A stretch of DNA of 64,000 bases from Planctomycetota bacterium (GCA_028280485.1 JANQLS010000202.1:1-64000), one strand, 5' to 3'; positions 51,883-61,238 are shown, numbered from the stretch's first letter. Numbers and translations are program-made. The notes: a model not told the origin generated them from the letters alone.

Positions 51883-53376
51883 TTAGCTTAGATCGTAGGC
51901 CTTGAGCTTGCGGTAGAGAGTGCGCTCCCCGATTCCCAGGATTTTTGCGGCCTCGTATCGGTTCCCGTTCACATTCTTCAGAGTATGACGAATCAGCTCT
52001 TTTTCCACGTCTTTGATGGGAAGCCCGACCAGGCTCTCGATCGTGGTTTCACCCTGGGCTGGCTCCTGTCGTGAAAGACGAATCGTCTCAGGAAGATCGG
52101 TGTAAGTAATCTCAGGGCCAGGGGCCGTCACCACCAAGTTTTCGATGGTGTGCTTGAGCTCACGAACGTTTCCCTTCCAACGATGAGCCATGAGAGCGAA
52201 CAGGGCATCGCGTTGAATGTTCGTAAAGCGACGGTTGTAAAGCTCTGAGTAATGAGTGAAGAAAACCTTGGCGAGTAAGGGGATGTCCTGAGGGCGCTCT
52301 CGAAGAGGCGGGATTCGAACAGTCACCACCTTTAATCGATAGTAGAGATCTTCACGAAAGGCTCCTTCTTCTACCAACTCTTCTAAATTACGGTGCGTCG
52401 CTGAAAGAACTCGCACATTGACGGGGATGGGGTCGTTCGCTCCCACGCGAATAATCTCTCGATTTTCTAAGACACGCAAAAGCTTCACTTGAGTCTCTAA
52501 TGGGATGTCCCCCACTTCGTCGAGGAAAATCGTTCCACCATCGGAATGCTCAAAGAAGCCTTTCTTACTTTGAGTTGCTCCCGTAAAGGAACCTTTTTCG
52601 TGACCGAAGAGTTCGCTTTCAATAATGTTCGCCGAGAGTGCCGCACAGTTGATAGGAACGAATCGTTGGTCTTTTCTAAGGCTCGCCTTGTGAATCGCCT
52701 TGGCGATGAGCTCTTTACCCGTACCACTTTCTCCCGTGATCAGCACCGTGGCATCGGTCTCCGCAACCTGCAGGCACAGGTTGATGACTTGGCTCATTTT
52801 TTCACTGATCTGAATGATCTCGTCGAAAGCTGAATCGTTGGTGCGAGCCACCTCAGACCGTTGACGGTGAGCCTCCATCCTTTGCCCCTCGATGGCAGCT
52901 CGAACCTTACCTTTGAACAGAGCAAAGGATGTTCCCCCTTCTCCTTCTTTACCGAGGGGCTTCGAGACGAAATCAGCGGCTCCCAACTTCATGGCTTCGA
53001 CACAGTTTTCGACAGATGCTTCACTCGTTAAAACCATCACGGCCAAGAACGGATTGATTTGACGGATTTGACGCAAAACATCGAAACCGGAAAAGCCTTC
53101 GAGACCGAGCTCCGTGATCACCAAGTCAAAGGGATACTTGGTTACGAATTCGATAGCCGCCTCGCCTTGATTGGCTAAGTGAGGAACGTAGCCCATCTTT
53201 TGAAGGGAAAAGAAGGTTTCGTCAGCCTGTTCTTGATCACTGTCGACCACCAGAACGAGTCCACGACCGCGCTCGTGCTCGATTTCAGCTTGCTGCTGAA
53301 AGGGAACGAGCGAGCGTTCAGCCTCAGAAACAGTGCTCTGGGGATCGGTGTCTTGGGAATTTGGATCAGTCGACAT
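51883..53376 (-). CDS. Sigma-54-dependent response regulator (receiver-AAA+-Fis), atypical receiver
   Basis: [24 protein letters not shown] 'VNGNRYEAAKILGIGERTLYRKLKAY'; receiver 'DLVITELGLEGFSG'. Confidence 0.93.
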   Translation of the reverse strand: MSTDPNSQDTDPQSTVSEAERSLVPFQQQAEIEHERGRGLVLVVDSDQEQADETFFSLQKMGYVPHLANQGEAAIEFVTKYPFDLVITELGLEGFSGFDVLRQIRQINPFLAVMVLTSEASVENCVEAMKLGAADFVSKPLGKEGEGGTSFALFKGKVRAAIEGQRMEAHRQRSEVARTNDSAFDEIIQISEKMSQVINLCLQVAETDATVLITGESGTGKELIAKAIHKASLRKDQRFVPINCAALSANIIESELFGHEKGSFTGATQSKKGFFEHSDGGTIFLDEVGDIPLETQVKLLRVLENREIIRVGANDPIPVNVRVLSATHRNLEELVEEGAFREDLYYRLKVVTVRIPPLRERPQDIPLLAKVFFTHYSELYNRRFTNIQRDALFALMAHRWKGNVRELKHTIENLVVTAPGPEITYTDLPETIRLSRQEPAQGETTIESLVGLPIKDVEKELIRHTLKNVNGNRYEAAKILGIGERTLYRKLKAYDLS

Positions 53377-53480
53377 ACTTTGAGAGGGTGAGTTGAGTCT
53401 CAGTCACTTCATTCTTAGAAAAATCGAACTCAGATAGTATATCGATGTGAATAGGAGGTGGGAAGAGCCAATGAATCTTA

Positions 53481-54872
53481 TCAGGTATCTTCCTCTGAAT
53501 CATCTTCGGAATCGTCATCAGAATCATCATCGTCCGAATCTTCATCGTCGATGTTGTCGGCTTCTTCTAGCTCTAATTTAGTTTCATCAGCCTTAAGGAG
53601 CTTGTACTCACATTTTTTAACTTCGATCTTAGCGTTGTCTCCACGAACTTGAAGGATCAAATATCCCCCACCGGGATAACCGACCTTTACACTAGCTCCC
53701 CCCCCTTTAGTAGAGGTAATTCTCATTCGATCCGCATCGATTTCAATGATCAGCTCAAGCCAACTATCATCTTCCTCATCAATATTGAGTTTCCCTAGAG
53801 AAAGCGGAGTAAAACTGGTCCTCCCCCTAAAATCTTCGTGACCTCGAGCTCCGATGTAGATATTTTCGGCATCTTCAACCTTCACTTCCATCTTCACCCA
53901 AACATCGATCCAGTGTTCTTCCCCCATGGCGATGTAAGACCCCTGTGAATCTTTTTCTTCCCAGTCGCTAGGGTTGGGACCTAAGATAATTTTCCCATCT
54001 TCAAATTTATCAGTTTCAATGTCTTCAGGAGCGTACCAGGTAATGTAGTCATCCAGCTTAAACTTTCGTGGAGCAATCTTGGCGATCCGTTCAGCTTTTT
54101 TAGTTTTCTCTTCGATATAATCTTGGTACTCCTTATCGATCATCTTTTGAATCTCATTCGCAAACCGAGTTTGTGCGAATTCGGGAGAAAACCCTAAAAG
54201 AACAGCGATTTTCTCCTTTCGATCGAGAGAGCCTTTTAACTTTCCTTCAATTTCCCGATACTTCGATTCAGCATTTCTAAAAATATCGATCGTTTTATCA
54301 ATTTCCGCCACTTGCTCTTCTAAACCGACTCCTTGGTAGTTTGGAAGTTTTTTAGTTCTGAAGTCCTTAACCAATTTATCAGCGCTAAGGTAATCCAATT
54401 CCTCTTTCTTGAGGAATACCATCACGCGCTCTTTAAGACGAGCCACTTCCCCACGGCCTTCCAACTCGAGTTCCGTTTTCAAGCTGTTGATGATGGACTC
54501 TACTTGCTTCAAAGGAGGGAAGGATCGAACTTTATACTTTTCGGTGAAGGTGAGAGCTCGAGACTTAAAGCGTTCAGCTTGCCGGATGCGATCCATAAGC
54601 TTCGAGTTGCCCCGAGTCAACTTAGAAGCCATCTTCCGCCATTGTGTTTTGAGAAGGTCTCTTTCTGTCTCTCGAGGTGATTTTTCTTCAACCGAATTGT
54701 TATTTGAACTCGTACTTGAATTAGTATTTGAAGAATTTCTCTTGGATTGCTCTGCTTCCCCACTCCCACCACAACCGCCGACAACGACAGCCACGAGAGA
54801 GGCCAATAGAAGAGGAACAACGCGAACAGAAATCGAAGTTCTTGTTACATGAAGTAAAGAATGAAATCTCAT
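53481..54872 (-). CDS. Putative lipoprotein with acidic low-complexity C-terminal tail
   Basis: Lipobox-like VVVGGCGG; C-terminus NIDDEDSDDDDSDDDSEDDSEEDT. Confidence 0.65.
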   Translation of the reverse strand: MRFHSLLHVTRTSISVRVVPLLLASLVAVVVGGCGGSGEAEQSKRNSSNTNSSTSSNNNSVEEKSPRETERDLLKTQWRKMASKLTRGNSKLMDRIRQAERFKSRALTFTEKYKVRSFPPLKQVESIINSLKTELELEGRGEVARLKERVMVFLKKEELDYLSADKLVKDFRTKKLPNYQGVGLEEQVAEIDKTIDIFRNAESKYREIEGKLKGSLDRKEKIAVLLGFSPEFAQTRFANEIQKMIDKEYQDYIEEKTKKAERIAKIAPRKFKLDDYITWYAPEDIETDKFEDGKIILGPNPSDWEEKDSQGSYIAMGEEHWIDVWVKMEVKVEDAENIYIGARGHEDFRGRTSFTPLSLGKLNIDEEDDSWLELIIEIDADRMRITSTKGGGASVKVGYPGGGYLILQVRGDNAKIEVKKCEYKLLKADETKLELEEADNIDDEDSDDDDSDDDSEDDSEEDT

Positions 54873-55044
54873 GGATTTTCTAAGTCAGTAATGTTTTCAG
54901 GTTTAACTGTAATCTGAAGCCGTTTATTAAATCTGCCTGTTATATTTTTCCCACAAACATTTTAACTGGGGTGCGGCGACACCTTCGACCAAACTTAAAT
55001 TATAGCCAGGAATCTCCCATCCAGCTCACAAATTTAACCGAGAC

Positions 55045-56145
55045 CTAAATCAAGCCCTCACTTTGAGCTTCTTCGGCTCTTAATTGGGCCGCCTTAAGAT
55101 CTTCCAACTCTTCTTCTCGTTCTAACTTACGACGTAATTTCCGAGCTCGAAGCTGAGATGAGACGATCGCGATCAGGCCTAACAATGAGATCAAAATCCA
55201 GGGATTAAGCCACGAAGCCAAGACTTCGATCATGGAATACTTCGAACTGAGCCAAGTCTTAAAATCCTCTTCGAAGCTTAACCAGGATTGCTTCGTGAGT
55301 CCCTCATAAGCTTCAGAAAAGGGCTTTCCCTGATCGAGTTCATCTAAGAGTTTCCCCAGTACTTCCTCCCCATGGACTTCAACCAAGTACTTCACCATGA
55401 GTAGGCTTTGCTTATAAGCCAGGGTGGTCGGATGGTGAAGTCGAGGGAAACGAGCTTCTAAATCGACAACGGGAAACAAGGCATTCATGCGAGCCATCCC
55501 GCTAAAGACCGCTTCATCTTCTCGAGTCATTCCTCCCTCAGCCACGTACATACAGATGCCCTCATCGAACCACTTCGGAATCTTTGCTTGATGGCTTCGG
55601 TTGACCAGGAGGTGTCCGATTTCATGAATCAAGGTGACTTCTGAAGGCGCCTTACTGAGAGAAGCTTCACGCAGACCGTCACTTCGAACGATGATCCAGC
55701 CCCGCGAAGGAACAGCTAAACCGAGAACTTCTTGGGGATAGCTTTTTCGAGTGACCTGAGTTGCGATTCGAGAAAGCTCTGAATAACCCGGAACGAGCAA
55801 GACTGTAATTCTTCGTTGAAGCTTGCGATTCAACCGTCGCTCGACCGTGGCGATCCGGGAAGAAACGAACCTCACTAAACCTTCATTGGCTTCTAAATCA
55901 GGCCAATGCCTTAGGGCGGGATGGCTTTCCCAACCACGATGGTAAAGAATTCCGAAGGGAGCGTTTTCTTTTTTATAATGCTTGAGGAGTTCAGGTTTTG
56001 AAGATGAGCTCGCCCCTTGAGCATGGACGTATCGCTGATCTCCCCCACCGATAAATAGGGTGGAGAGCACGAGCACACTCAGTAAACTCAGCAGAACTGG
56101 CTTGAAACGAAATAAGGTTCGTTGCGTATTCATGGAAGGTATCAT
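55045..56145 (-). CDS. Peptidase MA-like metalloprotease with C-terminal transmembrane helix
   Basis: 'TLIHEIGHLLVNRSHQAKIPKWFDEGICMYVAEG' HExxH; TM 'WILISLLGLIAIVSSQL'. Confidence 0.78.
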   Translation of the reverse strand: MIPSMNTQRTLFRFKPVLLSLLSVLVLSTLFIGGGDQRYVHAQGASSSSKPELLKHYKKENAPFGILYHRGWESHPALRHWPDLEANEGLVRFVSSRIATVERRLNRKLQRRITVLLVPGYSELSRIATQVTRKSYPQEVLGLAVPSRGWIIVRSDGLREASLSKAPSEVTLIHEIGHLLVNRSHQAKIPKWFDEGICMYVAEGGMTREDEAVFSGMARMNALFPVVDLEARFPRLHHPTTLAYKQSLLMVKYLVEVHGEEVLGKLLDELDQGKPFSEAYEGLTKQSWLSFEEDFKTWLSSKYSMIEVLASWLNPWILISLLGLIAIVSSQLRARKLRRKLEREEELEDLKAAQLRAEEAQSEGLI

Positions 56146-56260
56146 ACCAGGTCGTCGAACCTTCCGTCGGGAGATTTCAATAGAATCGTTTTTCTCTAAT
56201 CTCTACCGGGCTTTCAAGCAATAGAAATACCTGCAAAGTTTATCTCAGCCTTCCCGGAGA

Positions 56261-56283
56261 TCCCTCGCTAAAGCTTCGGGCTT
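56261..56283 (-). repeat. Type A palindromic repeat (left member of an inverted pair)
   Basis: TCCCTCGCTAAAGCTTCGGGCTT. Confidence 0.9.
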
Positions 56284-56373
56284 GGGAGGTTGGAAATTTT
56301 ATTTAAGAAAATTAGATGGATTGAGTGATTAATATTGCCTTCATTTTAATTCTGAAGGCCGTCACCGCCCCCC

Positions 56374-56396
56374 AAGCCCGAAGCTTTAGCGAGGGA
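56374..56396 (+). repeat. Type A palindromic repeat (right member of an inverted pair)
   Basis: AAGCCCGAAGCTTTAGCGAGGGA, perfect reverse complement of 56261-56283. Confidence 0.9.
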
Positions 56397-56440
56397 TAAA
56401 TGAAGCCCTATCAGATTTAAAATTCACGAGGTGATTACAT

Positions 56441-56484
56441 AAAAAAAAGCCAAACTGACAGCATGTGCTGTCAGTTTGGCTTTT
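56441..56484 (-). terminator. Intrinsic terminator (minus strand)
   Basis: AAAAGCCAAACTGACAGCA-TG-TGCTGTCAGTTTGGCTTTT. Confidence 0.85.
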
Positions 56485-56514
56485 AAATTTAATTTGGCTT
56501 TACGCCCGTCGATC

Positions 56515-57591
56515 TTAGAGATCAGAGAGAGCGGCGACCAGACAACCTTTAGAAACACTAAAGAGAGGGTCTTCAGCCATGCGAATGTTCTTCACTTCAA
56601 TCGGGAAGTTGATCGACTTAAACTCGTCTTTGAAGACGTCGATAAATCCACCGATCATGGAAGTTCCACCAGCACAGACGATCTCGATCGGATCGGGGAA
56701 TGATGGCATTCCATTTGAAGATTCGAAACGTCGCTTGATGTTCTCGAGCGTGTAAGAGATCAAGTTTCGGTAGTAGATCTCAACGGCTTCTTCTTCACGG
56801 TTGCGAGGATGGAGGATGTTGACACCCTTTTCCTTGATCGCAGTAGCGCGACTTTTCTTGATACCGAGCACTTGAGCGACGTTGGTATCGATCCAGTCAC
56901 CACCACGTGAGGTGGAGAAAGTCAAAGCGGGAATCGACTTGTAGCTGACACAGATATTGAACATTCCACCACCGCAGGAAATTCCAATACCGGTGAAATC
57001 ATCTTCGGCGAGTTCACTGGAGACAACAGCGTGGCCTTCCAAGAGAGGCTTGGGAGTGTAGCCCAATTGCTTGAGCAAACTTGAGAACAAGCCTTTGTGG
57101 TAGATCACGTTAAATTCAGCGTCGATCGGATCAGCCGGAATAGAGAAGTAACAATTCTCTCCTTCGACAGTTGGCGTACCGAGCAAGTTTTCAAGAAGAA
57201 GCTTCTCGATAGGCAAGGCATCCTGTTCGTTGGGACTGATCACACCATCTGACATCGGCCGACGAGTTTCGCGATTGAAAATATTCGCGAGCTCAAACGC
57301 AGGATCACCGACAACAACCATACGGCCGTTGAGAACAACGTATTGAACGTTGAGCTTGGTGAGCATATTGCGCGTGTAATCATCGGTTTCGATATCGATG
57401 AATGCATTACGTTGAATCTTGATAGTAACGTTACCCTCGACATCCTGAGCGGCGCTCACTAAGTTGGCCGTCCCTACGTCTAAGCCTCTTCCAAGCTCGA
57501 GCCCAGATTGAGTACCTACACTTGCAGGGGCTTCAGCTGAATTAACAGCTTCGTGCTCGAATTCGGGGGATTGGGATTGATTATTCCCCAT
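56515..57591 (-). CDS. Divergent actin-like (MreB/MamK-type) ATPase
   Basis: 'GRGLDVGTANLVSA' (phosphate-1-like), 'RPMSDGVISPNEQD', 'GIGISCGGGMFNICVSYKSIPALTFSTSRGGDWID' (phosphate-2-like), 'VCAGGTSMIGGF' (adenosine-like). Confidence 0.75.
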   Translation of the reverse strand: MGNNQSQSPEFEHEAVNSAEAPASVGTQSGLELGRGLDVGTANLVSAAQDVEGNVTIKIQRNAFIDIETDDYTRNMLTKLNVQYVVLNGRMVVVGDPAFELANIFNRETRRPMSDGVISPNEQDALPIEKLLLENLLGTPTVEGENCYFSIPADPIDAEFNVIYHKGLFSSLLKQLGYTPKPLLEGHAVVSSELAEDDFTGIGISCGGGMFNICVSYKSIPALTFSTSRGGDWIDTNVAQVLGIKKSRATAIKEKGVNILHPRNREEEAVEIYYRNLISYTLENIKRRFESSNGMPSFPDPIEIVCAGGTSMIGGFIDVFKDEFKSINFPIEVKNIRMAEDPLFSVSKGCLVAALSDL

Positions 57592-58861
57592 CCTTCGCTC
57601 CTCCTTGTTGCAATGCTTTAAGTTTGGCCAAAGTGTTCTTCACGCCACCGGCCTTCGATTCTTTAACTTCAACCTTAGAAACGTTCGACTCCAGCCCGCT
57701 TTCCTCGGCAGAGACAGCAAAGAGTCGTTCCATATCGATGTTGGCATCCACCGCTGGACCGAAACTTCCGCCGCCGCCTCCTCCAGAGCCCATCATTGCG
57801 ATCTTGTTAGCTAAACCTTCTAACGTGGATTGCAATTGACTCATTTCGGAATTTTGGGCAGAGTTCTCACCCAACTTAGACAGCAACGCCATCGTCAGTT
57901 GTTGAGATCCGATATCTGCTCTTTGAGCCTCTTGCTCCTTGAGCTTCAATTCTGCTTCTTCGAGTGATTCCTTAAGTTTTTCTACTTCTTCTTCACTCGA
58001 CTCGAGATCAGACTGGGTCTTCTCGAGTAAATTTTCAGCTTCAGTTTTCTTGGTGAGGAGTTCTCGAAATTCAGTACGCGATTTTTCTAAACTCTCTGAA
58101 AAATCTGCTGATTTTGCCTCACTCGCTTCCAATCGCCCTTGAAGAACTAAGAGCTCTTCGCGATTTCGATTGGCTTCCTCTTGTTTCTGAGAAACTTCAT
58201 TCTGAAGATCTGAAAACTTATTGTCGTTTTGTTCAGCAGCTTGTTGAGCTTGCTCGAGTGCCGTTCGCACTTCTCCGAGTTCTTTTTCTACGACCTGAGC
58301 TTGCTCGGCCTTTTCTTTAAACTGCTCGACTTCGTTTTCAAGGTTTTCGTATTTTTGAACTCGCTCTTGAGACTGCTTCAGTTCACTTTCAAGATTTTCG
58401 AAATTTCGAATTTGCTCTTGAGACCGCCTCAGCTCTTCTTCGACCTGGGCGAACTGTTGAACCTTTTGCTGGTACTGTTGAAGTTCCTGCTCAAGATTCT
58501 TCTTATCCTGAATCGTGCTTTGCTCGTGAGCGAGAGCTTGTTCTTTAAAGTGACGAAGCTCGGCGAGTTCTTGTTGAACTTGCAGGCGTTCCTTCGCCAT
58601 TGCATCAAACTTGGCCTTCGATTCCTGAATGTACTTACCGCGCTCTTCTTCACTGATCTGTTGACGGCGATCCATAATGACCCCGTCGACCGCTTCAGCG
58701 ATCAGCTGGAAGATAACCTTCCGATTCAGGACTTTGACCTGTTTGAAACCTTTTCGTTGGAGGTCCGAGAGTGCGACTTCTGAAGTGCTTTTCTCGATGA
58801 CTCTTTTGAAGTCAAGGTCTCCAGATTCTTGTTCGCTCTCGGCCACTGTCTCCTCCAACAA
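57581..58861 (-). CDS. Coiled-coil protein co-transcribed with the actin-like protein
   Basis: Long heptad-rich Gln/Glu/Leu region; overlaps the actin-like start by 11 bp. Confidence 0.75.
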   Translation of the reverse strand: MLEETVAESEQESGDLDFKRVIEKSTSEVALSDLQRKGFKQVKVLNRKVIFQLIAEAVDGVIMDRRQQISEEERGKYIQESKAKFDAMAKERLQVQQELAELRHFKEQALAHEQSTIQDKKNLEQELQQYQQKVQQFAQVEEELRRSQEQIRNFENLESELKQSQERVQKYENLENEVEQFKEKAEQAQVVEKELGEVRTALEQAQQAAEQNDNKFSDLQNEVSQKQEEANRNREELLVLQGRLEASEAKSADFSESLEKSRTEFRELLTKKTEAENLLEKTQSDLESSEEEVEKLKESLEEAELKLKEQEAQRADIGSQQLTMALLSKLGENSAQNSEMSQLQSTLEGLANKIAMMGSGGGGGGSFGPAVDANIDMERLFAVSAEESGLESNVSKVEVKESKAGGVKNTLAKLKALQQGGAKDGE

Positions 58862-59235
58862 ATGGTAATTTTCACCCGGTTTTTAACCACGTCTCGTCCT
58901 CCCCATGTTCAGGGAAGTCGAAGAAGCATAGCATCCGAATTCGACGAGAGGCAAAAATCAGAGTTAAATCACATTACAGGAATTTGATTTGTACCAAGGC
59001 TGGACTGTGTTTCTCAGAGTAAGGATCACGGAACCTAAAATCAGACGTCAAAAGTACTGACAATAGCCTTAGAGGGCGCCCATAGTAGTCGGCTCAGCCC
59101 CTGAGCCGGTTTAGGTAGAGGGTAAACCTTATCTATTTAAAATCAGGCGTATGCGGCGAGAAGGACCTAGAGATACATTAAATTTAAGATCGATTCAGAT
59201 CCGGATCACAACAAAGATTTAAGCACCAAGATTAA

Positions 59236-59260
59236 TAAGCCCGGAGCGTAAGCGACGGGA
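59236..59260 (+). repeat. Type B palindromic repeat (left member of an inverted pair)
   Basis: TAAGCCCGGAGCGTAAGCGACGGGA. Confidence 0.9.
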
Positions 59261-59345
59261 CAATGCGAGAGTATTTCGTAGGTGGATATTAAATGCCTAA
59301 GCGATCCATTAGGACGTACCGATGGAGATTCATGGCATAGACATA

Positions 59346-59370
59346 TCCCGTCGCTTACGCTCCGGGCTTA
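59346..59370 (-). repeat. Type B palindromic repeat (right member of an inverted pair)
   Basis: TCCCGTCGCTTACGCTCCGGGCTTA, perfect reverse complement of 59236-59260. Confidence 0.9.
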
Positions 59371-59421
59371 CTAATGTATTTCGAAAAAAATCACAACTTC
59401 GGGGTGAATCGACTGCTACAT

Positions 59422-59460
59422 AAAAAAAGCCACGCTCACAAAGTGAGCGTGGCTTTTTTT
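59422..59460 (-). terminator. Intrinsic terminator (minus strand, possibly bidirectional)
   Basis: AAAAAAAGCCACGCTCAC-AAA-GTGAGCGTGGCTTTTTTT. Confidence 0.85.
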
Positions 59461-59484
59461 TATAGCCTTTTAAGAGTGATTCAC

Positions 59485-60192
59485 TTAACGCAATCGACCC
59501 TTCGTACGCAAATTCTCGATGGACTTCCGGGTATCCCGAATGAAGTTTCGACTCGAAAGGGAAGGGCTCACATTCACGCGATCTTCGAGACGATCGACAA
59601 AGATCAAGGCTTGATCAAAGTTCCTTTGAAAGAAAGCTAAATCTTCGATCAAACGAACAAGTGAGTTTTCAATCGGCGCTTTGTTGCCGGGATGGCGAAA
59701 AAAAGCATTGAACGCGGCGTAAGATCGATTGAAGGCATTATCTCTCTTCTTACGGAAATTATCAGCGTTGGTGAGATGTTTTTCTTCTTCAACCGGATCT
59801 GCACTCTGATCGGCGAACGTGACTTCATCTTGGTGTAAGTAATAATAATGCCGCCCGAGCATCGAAAGAGCGTTCGCGTAATCTTCGTAACATGAAGGGC
59901 AGGTGTCGGGGGCGATCTCGGTAGTAATCCGATAGTTCTCAACGATTTTCTCAAGAGAGGCAGTCGCATCAAACTGATTGATCTGAAGATTCTTCGTGTA
60001 TTCGAATCTTAAGCCTTTGGCCTCATCTCGAAGCTCTTTAATTTTCTTAGCTTTCTCGGCCGCATTGAGGTTGGTGTAAATCCTATTAGATTGTGTGTTC
60101 AGGCAACCCACCCCCGTCATAACGATACCCAAAATTCCGATGAAACTCATTCGAGCAGCGAATTGGCTCAATACTACTAGTCGACTATTCAT
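59485..60192 (-). CDS. Putative lipoprotein, TPR-like
   Basis: Lipobox-like 'GIVMTGVGC'; helical repeat-like sequence. Confidence 0.6.
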   Translation of the reverse strand: MNSRLVVLSQFAARMSFIGILGIVMTGVGCLNTQSNRIYTNLNAAEKAKKIKELRDEAKGLRFEYTKNLQINQFDATASLEKIVENYRITTEIAPDTCPSCYEDYANALSMLGRHYYYLHQDEVTFADQSADPVEEEKHLTNADNFRKKRDNAFNRSYAAFNAFFRHPGNKAPIENSLVRLIEDLAFFQRNFDQALIFVDRLEDRVNVSPSLSSRNFIRDTRKSIENLRTKGRLR

Positions 60193-60436
60193 ATTTTCTG
60201 CTGACTTTATGGCTGTAATCTTATCTAAGGAAATTAATACGGCTCATTTCAACGTTAACACAAGCTCAGAAAGGGGTCAAACTGGCCTATGAGCGGCGAG
60301 CTCTCCACTCATCCTCGACCGATAAGGTCAAAGAATCAACTTATATTGTCGGGAGTGGCGGAGAGAACCAAGCCCCCTCAAGTACCGAGGATGAGTCAAG
60401 TGTCCACGATTTAAGTCATCGTAGTGTAACGAAAGA

Positions 60437-60883
60437 TCAAGCCATCAAGGGATCATCGCCCTTGGAGTAGTCAAAAAGCTCTCCGGCTGAGAAAAATAGG
60501 CCTAATTCTCGCTCTGCGGCTTCAGGAGAGTCTGATCCGTGAACGAGGTTGAATTGGCTCGAAATACCAAAATCGCCACGGATCGTGCCTGGATCGGCTT
60601 TGAAACCAAAAGTAGCCCCCATCATATTACGGCAAACTTGAATCGCTTCGTTTCCTTCAAGAGCGAGAACGACGACCGGCCCTGAAGTCATAAAACCAAC
60701 CAAATCCCCATAGAACGGCTTATCAGCGTGGGCCTCATAATGAGTTTTTACGGTCTCGTCGGGAAGCACTGTAAATTTCATGCCAACGATTTTGAGGCCT
60801 TTGGCTTCAAACCTTCCCAAAATTTGACCACAGAGACTGCGTTGAATGGCATCCGGCTTAAGAATGATGAGTGTTCTTTCCAT
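60437..60883 (-). CDS. ndk: Nucleoside diphosphate kinase
   Basis: MERTLIILKPDAIQR; NLVHGSDSPEAAERELGLFF. Confidence 0.98.
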   Translation of the reverse strand: MERTLIILKPDAIQRSLCGQILGRFEAKGLKIVGMKFTVLPDETVKTHYEAHADKPFYGDLVGFMTSGPVVVLALEGNEAIQVCRNMMGATFGFKADPGTIRGDFGISSQFNLVHGSDSPEAAERELGLFFSAGELFDYSKGDDPLMA

Positions 60884-61174
60884 TGTTCTTTCTTTCGATA
60901 ATAGAACTTCGTTTTGTTTTTAAAGACTTCAACGAGCTGGGCTTGCTCCCAAGAAAATCGAGGCAGCCCTCCTGAACGTTGGAGCAATAGTTTTCGGTAC
61001 ATAACTCTCTATTCTTCGGATCTCTCGACTGAGATCTTGCCGATAACCCAGAAAATTCAGGCGATTTTGTTCCGAAGAAATCTATAGAAGCCCATTTAAC
61101 TCAAATGGACCCTCTGACCAAAATCCGGATGTTATACTATCTCGGGAATGGGATGCCCAGAGTGTGTCCCAATA

Positions 61175-61238
61175 GTTTTTTAGGAAGTTTCAAACCCTAT
61201 ATAGAACTCCTAATAGGCTCTGAAACTTCCTAAAAAAC
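61175..61238. repeat. Perfect 18-bp inverted repeat in a divergent intergenic region
   Basis: GTTTTTTAGGAAGTTTCA / TGAAACTTCCTAAAAAAC. Confidence 0.85.

Noticed and set aside
54409-54852. 147-aa plus-strand ORF
   Set aside because: Antisense to the putative lipoprotein gene; no coding signature.
58229-58783. 184-aa plus-strand ORF
   Set aside because: Antisense to the coiled-coil gene; Leu/Phe-rich composition is the mirror of Glu/Lys codons.
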